A stretch of 14,124 nt of DNA from Rhodobacteraceae bacterium UBA2553 (GCA_002340515.1 DDMF01000068.1:282-14405), one strand, 5' to 3'; numbered from the stretch's first letter, positions 6,547-12,258 are shown. Numbers and translations: made by a program. The notes: generated by a model from the letters alone, not told the origin.

Positions 6547-7602
6547 TCATTCTGCTATGGCAAAACCCGAGATTAAGTGGCGCAACCCAAGGGCCGCACC
6601 TGCGACGATTGCCAGAAAGGTGACCGGCGCACCGTAGTAAAGTAGGGCAAAGGCGGACAACCCTTGACCGACTGAACAGCCAAAAGCGACCACGGCGCCA
6701 AGCCCCATTAGGGCCGCGCCAAGGATCTGCCGTTTGAGTTCGCGCGGGTCTTCGCAGGCTTCCCAGCGGAAATGGCCGCGTACCAGACTGCCGAGAAAGG
6801 CCCCTAGAAGCACGCCTGCAACGGATCCAACGCCAAAGTTGAGATTGTTCCCAGTTGAGGTCATGAGAAAGATAAGGGTGTCTCCGATCGGCGCGGAAAA
6901 CGTGTGACTTTCCAGCGGGATAGGGGAAAACCCATTGCCCAGAACCCAAGCGGTTCCGCCCCAGCCTGTTACCACAGCAACACCGGCAATGGCGCCCCAA
7001 AACAGTTCTTTCTTTGCACGACGCAGTTCAGAATTAACGAGCATTGCCACCAGCAAGCTCAGGCCAACAAGAATGCCAATTGTGCTTGGCGACACGCCAA
7101 TGAGGTGTCCTAGCCCATGGGCAAAAGAGGGCAGGGTGCCGTCGGTTGGTGTTTCGGGAAAAAGCGCCACGCGCAACCGTGCCAAGGGGCCGGAAATGGC
7201 CACATAGGCCGAGACGCCCATCACCAAAACGATGACAAAAGACCGAAGATCCCCACCGCCCAGCCGCGCCAATGCGCCAAACCCACAATTGCCCGACAGC
7301 GCCATGCCATAGCCAAACACCAAGCCACCAATAGTCGAGGCAAGCGGATTCCACGATAGCCGTAAATAGACGGCCTCTTCGGCGGGCAAAGCACCGGAAC
7401 CGATCAATGAAAATGTGCCGACCATCGCGACGCCAATCGCAATGCCCCACATGCGAAGCCTCAGGTAAGATGCGCCATAAAGCGCGTCTTCGATCGCGCC
7501 GAGTGTGCAAAAACGGCCCATACGCGCGGATAAGCCGAGCATGACCCCGCCCAGAAGCCCGACAAGGGCGGCCAGATTAGCGTCGCTGATCCACTCTAAC
7601 AT
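6547..7602 (-). CDS. soxT: YeeE/YedE (SoxT/TsuA-like) sulfur transporter
   Basis: The 351-residue protein is highly hydrophobic with about nine or ten membrane segments and no signal peptide. It shows the YeeE/YedE (sulf_transp, DUF395) repeats: GRFCTLGA with Cys32, a GMALSGNCGFGALARLGGGD motif with Cys106, and FGCSVGQGLSAF with Cys309. In TsuA, conserved cysteines of this type relay thiosulfate through the membrane. In sox clusters this family is called SoxT and is thought to move thiosulfate or sulfane sulfur, giving cytosolic SoxR access to its inducer. The gene sits 188 bases after soxR on the same strand, which supports that name. Start at 7602 has a strong GGGAGGAGG. Direction and substrate of transport are inferred. 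Confidence 0.85.
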   Translation of the reverse strand: MLEWISDANLAALVGLLGGVMLGLSARMGRFCTLGAIEDALYGASYLRLRMWGIAIGVAMVGTFSLIGSGALPAEEAVYLRLSWNPLASTIGGLVFGYGMALSGNCGFGALARLGGGDLRSFVIVLVMGVSAYVAISGPLARLRVALFPETPTDGTLPSFAHGLGHLIGVSPSTIGILVGLSLLVAMLVNSELRRAKKELFWGAIAGVAVVTGWGGTAWVLGNGFSPIPLESHTFSAPIGDTLIFLMTSTGNNLNFGVGSVAGVLLGAFLGSLVRGHFRWEACEDPRELKRQILGAALMGLGAVVAFGCSVGQGLSAFALLYYGAPVTFLAIVAGAALGLRHLISGFAIAE

Positions 7603-7616
7603 GCGCCTCCTCCCTT

Positions 7617-7668
7617 ACGTCTGGGTGCCCGATGTTTTGGTGCGGACGTCTGGGTGCCGACGTCTTGG
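7617..7668. repeat. Short direct repeats in soxR-soxT gap
   Basis: ACGTCTGGGTGCC occurs at 7617-7629 and again at 7646-7658, followed by a partial copy ACGTCTTGG at 7660-7668. The first copy runs into the soxT Shine-Dalgarno on the minus strand. The rest of the 188-base gap (7603-7790) shows no convincing terminator or promoter. Confidence 0.6.
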
Positions 7669-7790
7669 CGCTTGGTGGGCTGACCTAATTGCGATCTGAT
7701 ATAAAAAATCTGCCTGCGCTGTTTCTTTCGCGATGGCCCCTTGAGCGTCTTGAAAACCCATTTAAATCAAAGAACTGTCCTGATGGTCGA

Positions 7791-8153
7791 TTATTCAGCC
7801 GCTTTATGTTCCTCGGGGGTATCAATAGAACAGAACATTTCATAGATCACTTCGAGGATGCGCCGGGGGCGGTCATCGGTCAAGGAATAGTAAATGGTTT
7901 TGCCGTCGCGCCGTGGCGTTACCAGCCCCTCCAGCCGCAACCGCGCCAGCTGTTGGGAAACAGCCGCCTGCCGGGCCGCCAATAGCTTTTCCAGCTCGGT
8001 CACAGATTTCTCACCGGTGACCAGATGACACAGGATCATCAACCGTCCTTCGTGACTGATCGCCTTGAGCAACGTCGAAGCATCACACGCGCTGGTCATC
8101 ATTTTGTCCAACTCGTCCGGGGTCATGTTTTCACGAATGACTGGTAGCGCCAT
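7791..8153 (-). CDS. soxR: SoxR, ArsR-family persulfide-responsive repressor
   Basis: The 120-residue protein is an ArsR/SmtB winged-helix repressor. The DNA-recognition helix is clear in LAARQAAVSQQLARLRLEGL (residues 58-77), followed by the wing RRDGKTIYYSL. Cys42 (in RLMILCHL) and Cys108 (in YEMFCS) sit exactly where BigR carries its redox pair (SqrR has Cys41/Cys107); those proteins release DNA when persulfides link the two cysteines. SoxR of Paracoccus pantotrophus represses the sox operon in the same genomic position. Start: ATG at 8153 with AAAGGA seven bases upstream is preferred over the in-frame GTG at 8210, which has a badly spaced Shine-Dalgarno and lies only a few bases after the likely promoter. 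Expected targets are the soxS/soxV and soxV/soxX gaps. Confidence 0.93.
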   Translation of the reverse strand: MALPVIRENMTPDELDKMMTSACDASTLLKAISHEGRLMILCHLVTGEKSVTELEKLLAARQAAVSQQLARLRLEGLVTPRRDGKTIYYSLTDDRPRRILEVIYEMFCSIDTPEEHKAAE

Positions 8154-8223
8154 CACCTGATCCTTTGGTTCATCTGCGGCGTTGCTTGGGTGCCAAAGGG
8201 CAAAAGCCACGCCTTTCAGCCAC

Positions 8224-8251
8224 TATATAGAAGAGTTCGCGAATATTGCAA
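8224..8251 (-). promoter_or_regulatory. Probable promoter for soxR (and soxT)
   Basis: On the minus strand TTGCAA (8246-8251) and TATATA (8224-8229) are 16 bases apart, a fair sigma-70 match. Transcripts would start near 8217, giving a leader of about 64 bases to the ATG at 8153. It lies in the 166-base gap after soxS, so soxR may be expressed apart from soxS. A second TTGCAA copy lies just upstream at 8256-8261. Confidence 0.45.
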
Positions 8252-8319
8252 ACTGTTGCAAGGGGCAGGGTGTTGTGTCGTGAGCGGGTGTGTCTGTGGT
8301 GGCAAGGAAACGATTTGGG

Positions 8320-8706
8320 TCAGCTGGTGGGCTTGATATAGCCGGTGCTGTTTGTGAGCATTTGATCCAACAAGCCCCAAAAGAAGTCTTCACCGGGATA
8401 GCCTTCGATCCGGCCAATTTCAGCACCATCCTCTACCAAGACAAAGGTGGGGGTGAAGGAAACCGGTCGTGTGAGCGTAAATCCCAATGTGTCTTTGCGG
8501 GTATCGCGGATTTGTACATGCTGCAAAGGGGCAAACTTGCCCTCAGGCGTTTTGGGGTAAATGGCCCCCAGATCCCGTTCCCATTGGGCGCACCAGACAC
8601 AGCCTGATTCTTCGACCATAATCAGTTCGGCGGCTTGGGCAAAGGAAGAGGCCCCCGTCAAAGCGATCGCGCCTATCATGAGCATGTATTTGAGGCGAGA
8701 GAACAT
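8320..8706 (-). CDS. soxS: SoxS, periplasmic thioredoxin-like oxidoreductase
   Basis: The 128-residue product has a Sec signal (hydrophobic LMIGAIALTGASSFAQA, cleavage near AQAA/E) and a thioredoxin-like domain whose active site is Cys36-Val-Trp-Cys39 in EESGCVWCAQWERD. The cis-proline loop is visible as SFTPTFVLVEDG. SoxS of Paracoccus pantotrophus is a periplasmic thiol-disulfide oxidoreductase that keeps SoxYZ active. Here it is divergent from soxV, whose membrane product is a likely electron donor. With no soxW in the window, SoxS may be the only thioredoxin partner encoded in the cluster. Start at 8706 with AAGGA 8 bases upstream. Confidence 0.93.
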   Translation of the reverse strand: MFSRLKYMLMIGAIALTGASSFAQAAELIMVEESGCVWCAQWERDLGAIYPKTPEGKFAPLQHVQIRDTRKDTLGFTLTRPVSFTPTFVLVEDGAEIGRIEGYPGEDFFWGLLDQMLTNSTGYIKPTS

Positions 8707-8721
8707 CCTGGGCGTCCTTGG

Positions 8722-8750
8722 TTGACCTTTTTGTCATTGAAACACATAAA
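8722..8750 (+). promoter_or_regulatory. Probable soxV promoter
   Basis: TTGACC (8722-8727) and CATAAA (8745-8750) are separated by 17 bases, matching five and four of six sigma-70 positions. The -10 lies inside the SoxR-type palindrome listed next, as expected for a repressed promoter. Confidence 0.45.
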
Positions 8751-8771
8751 TTGAATATGTTCAGGTTTCAA
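8737..8771. promoter_or_regulatory. Putative SoxR operator in soxS/soxV divergent region
   Basis: Nested inverted repeats: TTGAAAC (8737-8743) with GTTTCAA (8765-8771) outside, and ACATA (8744-8748) with TATGT (8756-8760) inside. The minus-strand core ATTCAATTTATG (8745-8756) matches 10 of 12 bases of the core in the soxV/soxX gap. In Paracoccus pantotrophus, SoxR binds the corresponding intergenic regions; the exact bases here are inferred from symmetry. Confidence 0.55.
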
Positions 8772-8828
8772 GTCACCCATCGGATCTGAATGCAAAACGC
8801 CGAACCTGGGGACAGAAAAGAGCCATTG

Positions 8829-9566
8829 ATGTTTGAGATTAGTTTTGCAGGTGCTGCGCTTGCCGGTCTGTTGTCTTTCGCCAGCCCCTGCATCCTGCCC
8901 ATGGTCCCGTTTTATCTGAGCTATCTTGCGGGTTTGTCGATGTCTGAATTGCAGGACGAAGGCGGCATCGCCCCCGGCGCGCGCAAGCGATTGATCTTTG
9001 CGTCCATGGCTTTTGCGGTGGGTGTGACGACGATTTTTGTACTGTTGGGGCTTGGGGCCACGGCGCTTGGCACGGCATTTGCGCAGTATAAAGACGTCTT
9101 TGCATATGCGGGGGCCGGGCTTTTGGTGCTGTTTGGTCTGCATTTTCTCGGCGTGATGCGCATCCCGCTTTTGTACCGAGAAGCGCGGTTGGACAGCCGC
9201 GCAGAACCCAGCACACTCATTGGTGCCTATCTGATGGGGCTGGCGTTTGGCTTTGGCTGGACCCCCTGCGTGGGACCAGTGCTTGCCTCGATCTTAATGA
9301 TCGCCTCTGGCATGGGAGAGTTGTGGCGTGGCGCGCTGCTTTTGGCCATCTATGGCCTGGGCATGACGGCCCCCTTTGTCATTGCTGCGTTCTTTTCCGT
9401 TGGTTTTATCAAATGGGCCGCACGGCACCGCCGATTTCTGCCCTATGTGGAAAAGGCGATGGGGGGGATGCTGATCATCTTTGCCGTGTTGATTGCCTTT
9501 GGGCAGGTCAACGTGATTGGGCAATGGCTGATTGATTGGTTCCCGGTTTTGACGCGACTGGGATAG
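8829..9566 (+). CDS. soxV: SoxV, CcdA/DsbD-type membrane thiol reductant transporter
   Basis: The 245-residue protein is a six-segment membrane protein of the CcdA family. The two redox cysteines are in the typical settings: Cys21 in SFASPCILPMVPFYLSYLAG and Cys147 in GFGWTPCVGP. It moves electrons from cytosolic thioredoxin to periplasmic partners; in Paracoccus pantotrophus SoxV is needed for full thiosulfate oxidation. ATG 8829 is chosen because the family start (M-F-x-I-S, then the first membrane helix) lies there; an in-frame ATG at 8790 adds 13 polar residues without a better Shine-Dalgarno. It is divergent from soxS and the first gene of the rightward unit, but 313 bases precede soxX, so the structural genes have their own promoter region. 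Confidence 0.93.
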   Translation: MFEISFAGAALAGLLSFASPCILPMVPFYLSYLAGLSMSELQDEGGIAPGARKRLIFASMAFAVGVTTIFVLLGLGATALGTAFAQYKDVFAYAGAGLLVLFGLHFLGVMRIPLLYREARLDSRAEPSTLIGAYLMGLAFGFGWTPCVGPVLASILMIASGMGELWRGALLLAIYGLGMTAPFVIAAFFSVGFIKWAARHRRFLPYVEKAMGGMLIIFAVLIAFGQVNVIGQWLIDWFPVLTRLG

Positions 9567-9582
9567 GCGGGAATCACGTCAT

Positions 9583-9598
9583 TGTGATCTTGGTCACA
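9583..9598. promoter_or_regulatory. CRP-type palindrome
   Basis: TGTGA-TCTTGG-TCACA is a perfect match to the 16-base CRP core, starting 17 bases after the soxV stop and about 200 bases upstream of the soxX promoter area. An overlapping ATCAC/GTGAT pair (9573-9588) could form a small hairpin instead. Identity of the binding protein is unknown. Confidence 0.45.
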
Positions 9599-9789
9599 GG
9601 GTGGATTTCTGGGTGCAGCTAAGTCGAAATGGGCACGCCAGAGCCAATTTTGATCAAGCAATGGGTCATATGTACTGACGGATATGTCGTGTTTCGAGCG
9701 AAGATTTCGTTTCTGAAAACTGCTGAAATCGCCATGCATGCCAAAGGATTCATTCAGAATATGGCGATGAGCGCAATAATGTTTCGCAC

Positions 9790-9803
9790 TTGACTTATAT
9801 CAA
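9790..9803. promoter_or_regulatory. FNR/CRP-family (TTGA-N6-TCAA) box, also a -35 candidate
   Basis: TTGAC-TTAT-ATCAA differs at one position from the TTGAT-N4-ATCAA FNR/FnrL consensus. TTGACT is also a good -35 hexamer, though I see no clear -10 at 16-18 bases. It overlaps the SoxR-type palindrome by five bases. Confidence 0.45.
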
Positions 9804-9823
9804 TTCAAATAATGGAATTTGAT
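9799..9823. promoter_or_regulatory. Putative SoxR operator upstream of soxX
   Basis: ATCAATTC (9799-9806) and GAATTTGAT (9815-9823) form an inverted repeat; its core is ATTC-N8-GAAT, the spacing I recall for SqrR-type sites. It overlaps the FNR-type box and lies 57 bases before the soxX ATG, where a repressor would block transcription of the structural genes. Confidence 0.6.
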
Positions 9824-9879
9824 GTTGCGAAATTTACTTCACATGCGTAGCTTACTGTCATTACGTCATGGGAGGTAAC

Positions 9880-10350
9880 ATGAAGCGGACAACGATCACG
9901 CTTGTCGCTCTGCTTGCAGGGCTTACAACGGCAAACGCCGAAACAGTGACACCAGAAAATGTCACGTTCGAAGAAGGGGCTGTCGCGCAATCGCTGACTG
10001 GCCAACCCGGAGACGCGATGTCAGGGGCTAAGATTGCCTCGACCAAATCGCAAGGCAACTGCGTGGCCTGCCACGAAATCACCGATCTGGCCGATGTGCC
10101 GTTTCACGGTGAAGTCGGGCCGCTTTTGGATGGGGCGGGCGACCGCTGGTCCGAAGCAGAGCTGCGCGGCCTTTTGGTGGACAGCAAACGCACGTTTGAA
10201 GAAACGGTCATGCCGGCATTCTACAAAACCACCGGTTTTAACCGCCTTGGCAATGCCTATACCGGCAAAGCCCACGAGGGGGATGTTGAACCGCTGCTGA
10301 CAGCTCAGCAGATCGAAGATGTTGTCGCCTATCTGATGACGCTGCAATAA
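9880..10350 (+). CDS. soxX: SoxX, monoheme c-type cytochrome subunit of SoxAX
   Basis: The 156-residue product has a Sec signal (MKRTTITLVALLAGLTTANA, cleavage at about residue 20) and one heme-binding motif, Cys61-Val-Ala-Cys-His65, in GNCVACHEI. Met111 in ETVMPAFYKTTG is the expected distal heme ligand. SoxX pairs with SoxA to join thiosulfate oxidatively to the SoxY cysteine in the periplasm and passes electrons to the respiratory chain. ATG 9880 follows GGGAGG by 5 bases; the in-frame ATG at 9868 lies within that ribosome site. It begins the structural operon; soxY follows after 39 bases. Confidence 0.95.
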   Translation: MKRTTITLVALLAGLTTANAETVTPENVTFEEGAVAQSLTGQPGDAMSGAKIASTKSQGNCVACHEITDLADVPFHGEVGPLLDGAGDRWSEAELRGLLVDSKRTFEETVMPAFYKTTGFNRLGNAYTGKAHEGDVEPLLTAQQIEDVVAYLMTLQ

Positions 10351-10389
10351 GCGGTCCGAGGGCCACAGAAACACTCACAGGAGAGAAAC

Positions 10390-10806
10390 ATGAAATTCAC
10401 ACGTCGTGAAGCTCTGGCTCTTGGTCTCGGTGCAACCGCCGTTGCCATGTTGCCAATGCGTGCCAGCGCCGCCGCCGACGAAGCCATTGCTGCCTTTACC
10501 GGCGGGGCTGAGGTTGGTGAAGGCGGGGTCACACTGACCGCCCCGGAAATTGCCGAAAACGGCAACACCGTGCCAGTATCCGTAGATGCCCCTGGTGCAG
10601 CAGCCATCCTTATTCTGGCAATGGGCAACCCAACCCCAGGTGTGGCGCAGTTCAACTTTGGACCCGCCGCTGGTTCGCAAGCAGCCTCGACCCGCATTCG
10701 TTTGGCCGGCACGCAAGATGTTGTTGCCATTGCTAAAATGGCGGATGGCAGCTTTGCCAAAGCGCAATCGACCGTAAAGGTCACCATCGGCGGCTGCGGC
10801 GGCTAA
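10390..10806 (+). CDS. soxY: SoxY, sulfur-carrier subunit of SoxYZ
   Basis: The 138-residue protein starts with a Tat-type signal (TRREALALGLGATAVAML, twin Arg at residues 5-6; cleavage near SAAA). It ends in the invariant GGCGG, with Cys136 on a flexible arm that carries the sulfur intermediates between SoxAX, SoxB and SoxCD. The middle is the expected strand-rich immunoglobulin-like domain. AGGAG precedes the ATG. The Tat route exports SoxY folded, carrying leaderless SoxZ with it. Unlike the usual tight soxYZ pair, 138 bases with two palindromes separate it from soxZ. Confidence 0.96.
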   Translation: MKFTRREALALGLGATAVAMLPMRASAAADEAIAAFTGGAEVGEGGVTLTAPEIAENGNTVPVSVDAPGAAAILILAMGNPTPGVAQFNFGPAAGSQAASTRIRLAGTQDVVAIAKMADGSFAKAQSTVKVTIGGCGG

Positions 10807-10813
10807 TCGCGGA

Positions 10814-10861
10814 GCAATCCCAGCAAAAGTGGATACCGGTTTTGCGGTTCGGGATTGCGAC
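10814..10861. repeat. 48-bp palindromic element, copy 1 (soxY-soxZ gap)
   Basis: The unit has outer arms GCAATCCC and GGGATTGC and an inner pair GCAAAAGTGG/CCGGTTTTGC (8 of 10 paired), so it can fold as a long hairpin. It begins seven bases after the soxY stop. Similar AAAAGTGGAT-ACCGGTTTT sequences are scattered through alphaproteobacterial genomes by my recollection. An exact copy follows. Confidence 0.9.
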
Positions 10862-10870
10862 ATACAGGAG

Positions 10871-10918
10871 GCAATCCCAGCAAAAGTGGATACCGGTTTT
10901 GCGGTTCGGGATTGCGAC
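10871..10918. repeat. 48-bp palindromic element, copy 2 (soxY-soxZ gap)
   Basis: This is an identical 48-base direct copy of the preceding element, offset by 57 bases with a 9-base spacer (ATACAGGAG). Because both copies are palindromic, RNA of this region can form two side-by-side hairpins or one cross-paired structure. It ends 26 bases before the soxZ ATG and does not include the soxZ ribosome site. Confidence 0.9.
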
Positions 10919-10944
10919 CACATAAGATATTGGAGATCTGAGAT

Positions 10945-11274
10945 ATGGCAAAAGGTGTAAAACCCCGCGTGAAAGTCCCGAAATCTGCCTCTGCAGGCGA
11001 TATCGTGACCTTAAAGACCCTGATCAGCCACAAGATGGAATCGGGCCAGCGCAAAGACAGCGACGGCAACGTCATTCCGCGGTCAATCATCAACCGGTTT
11101 ACCTGCGAGTTTAACGGCGCATTGGTGGTGGATGTGACGATGGAGAGTGCGATTTCGACCAACCCGTATTTTGAATTTGACGCCAAGGTTGATGCGGCCG
11201 GTGATTTCAAATTCACTTGGTACGATGATGATGGTGCGGTCTATGACACCACCAAATCGATCATGGTTGCCTAA
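10945..11274 (+). CDS. soxZ: SoxZ, partner subunit of SoxY
   Basis: The 109-residue protein has no signal peptide and matches the full SoxZ immunoglobulin-like fold: the start KGVKPRVKVPKSASAGDIVT, the HKMESGQRKDSDGNVIPRSI stretch, then NPYFEFDAKV and FKFTWYDDDGAVYDTTKSI. SoxZ binds SoxY and shapes the surface recognised by the other Sox enzymes; it leaves the cytosol with Tat-exported SoxY. A single Cys (in FTCEFNG) is not catalytic. GGAG lies 9 bases before the ATG. soxA follows after 24 bases. Its distance from soxY is unusual. Confidence 0.96.
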   Translation: MAKGVKPRVKVPKSASAGDIVTLKTLISHKMESGQRKDSDGNVIPRSIINRFTCEFNGALVVDVTMESAISTNPYFEFDAKVDAAGDFKFTWYDDDGAVYDTTKSIMVA

Positions 11275-11298
11275 GATCAGCGTAAGGGAGGAAAAAGT

Positions 11299-12150
11299 AT
11301 GAAAACATACGGCATCGCAGCACTCATGGCTGCCTCGACATTGATCGGGGCGACAAGTGCCACAGCAGATGAAAGCGCTGAACTTATCATCAATGGCGAG
11401 ATTGAAATTGTCACCCGCACTGCCGCGCCCGCGCATCTTTCGGATGCCATGGACGAGGTGATTTCGGGTTGGGTGTTTCGCTCGGACCAGACACAGGCCA
11501 TGCAGCAAGACGACTTTGACAATCCAGGTCTGATCTGGGTGGAAGCGGCTGAAGAAGCCTGGGCAACCCCAGAGGGGACAAATGGCAAATCCTGTGCCGA
11601 TTGTCATGGCGACGCGGAAAGTATGGCGGGTGTAAAAGCCACCTATCCGAAATGGAACGCCGAGGCGGAAAAGGTCAACACGCTGCAAATGCAGATGAAT
11701 GACTGTCGTGTAAATCGCATGGGCGCCGAGGCATGGGGCTATGACAAAGCCCCCGCGATCAACATGGAGGCCCTGTTGTCTTCTGTGTCGCGCGGCATGC
11801 CCGTGAACGTTGCCATCGACGGCCCCGGCCAAGCCACATGGGAAATGGGCAAAGAGCTTTATTATACCCGCACCGGCCAGCTGGACCTGTCCTGCGCGTC
11901 TTGCCACGAAGAAAACTATGGCAATATGATCCGCGCAGACCACCTGTCACAAGGACAGATCAATGGCTTTCCAACGTATCGGTTGAAAAATACCAAGCTG
12001 AACGGCGTGCATTCCCGATTTAAGGGCTGCATTCGTGACACGCGCGCGCATACTTATAACCCCGGTTCCGACGAGTTTGTCGCGCTGGAAATGTATGTGG
12101 CGTCTCGCGGCAACGGCCTGTCGGTCGAAGGCCCTTCAGTCCGCAACTGA
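11299..12150 (+). CDS. soxA: SoxA, diheme c-type cytochrome subunit of SoxAX
   Basis: The 283-residue product has a Sec signal (cleavage near ATA/D, residue 23) and two heme motifs, Cys99-Ala-Asp-Cys-His103 and Cys199-Ala-Ser-Cys-His203. Cys244 in RFKGCIRDTRAH is the active-site ligand that is persulfide-modified in studied SoxA proteins, and Cys136 in MNDCRVNRMG is the probable distal ligand of the first heme. So this is the two-heme alphaproteobacterial type rather than the single-heme type. With SoxX it starts the thiosulfate cycle. The Shine-Dalgarno is a strong GGGAGG in CGTAAGGGAGG. The gene ends in a strong hairpin before soxB. Confidence 0.96.
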   Translation: MKTYGIAALMAASTLIGATSATADESAELIINGEIEIVTRTAAPAHLSDAMDEVISGWVFRSDQTQAMQQDDFDNPGLIWVEAAEEAWATPEGTNGKSCADCHGDAESMAGVKATYPKWNAEAEKVNTLQMQMNDCRVNRMGAEAWGYDKAPAINMEALLSSVSRGMPVNVAIDGPGQATWEMGKELYYTRTGQLDLSCASCHEENYGNMIRADHLSQGQINGFPTYRLKNTKLNGVHSRFKGCIRDTRAHTYNPGSDEFVALEMYVASRGNGLSVEGPSVRN

Positions 12151-12156
12151 TCAAAC

Positions 12157-12191
12157 CCCGTCCGGGCCGATGCTCGGGCGGGATTTCTTTA
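12157..12191 (+). terminator. Terminator-like hairpin between soxA and soxB
   Basis: CCCGTCCGGGC (12157-12167) pairs over all 11 positions (two G-U) with GCTCGGGCGGG (12172-12182) around a CGAT tetraloop, then ATTTCTTTA. It starts six bases after the soxA stop. The T-run is interrupted, so partial termination, or protection of the upstream mRNA from 3' decay, is likely. Confidence 0.75.
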
Positions 12192-12258
12192 TCTAAACAC
12201 ATTCAAACCTCAGCATGGGTTCGCCTGCGCCGTGGTTGAAAACCAAGGAAAACCGCAT

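Larger units (their letters stand above)
9567..9879 (+). promoter_or_regulatory. soxV-soxX regulatory gap (soxW position, no soxW)
   Basis: This 313-base region is where soxW lies in Paracoccus pantotrophus. I find no thioredoxin-like frame in either direction and no CxxC-bearing remnant. It is more A/T-rich than the flanking genes and holds a CRP-type palindrome, an FNR-type box and a SoxR-type operator (listed separately), then GGGAGG as the soxX Shine-Dalgarno (9869-9874). Confidence 0.6.

Noticed and set aside
8154..8210. Longer SoxR start at GTG 8210
   Set aside because: Poor Shine-Dalgarno spacing, only a few bases from the predicted transcription start, and the extra 19 residues are not family-like.
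9734..9793. 19-codon open frame (MHAKGFIQNMAMSAIMFRT) before soxX
   Set aside because: No ribosome site, and its end overlaps the FNR/SoxR site region. Too short to support as a leader peptide.
9795..9820. A full sigma-70 promoter from TTGACT at 9790
   Set aside because: No acceptable -10 hexamer is found 16-18 bases downstream, so only the -35-like/FNR-type box is reported.
10814..10918. CRISPR array or insertion sequence in the soxY-soxZ gap
   Set aside because: Only two repeat copies with a 9-base spacer and palindromic units; no transposase or cas gene is near.
10375..10923. Minus-strand open frame across the soxY-soxZ repeats, translating SRTAKPVSTFAGIA twice
   Set aside because: It is the antisense shadow of soxY plus the two palindromic repeats; the repeated peptide is a translation of the repeat DNA, not evidence for a gene.
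12232..12258. Longer SoxB start at GTG 12232
   Set aside because: It would place nine residues ahead of the Tat-like signal; ATG 12259 has a well-placed AAGGA.
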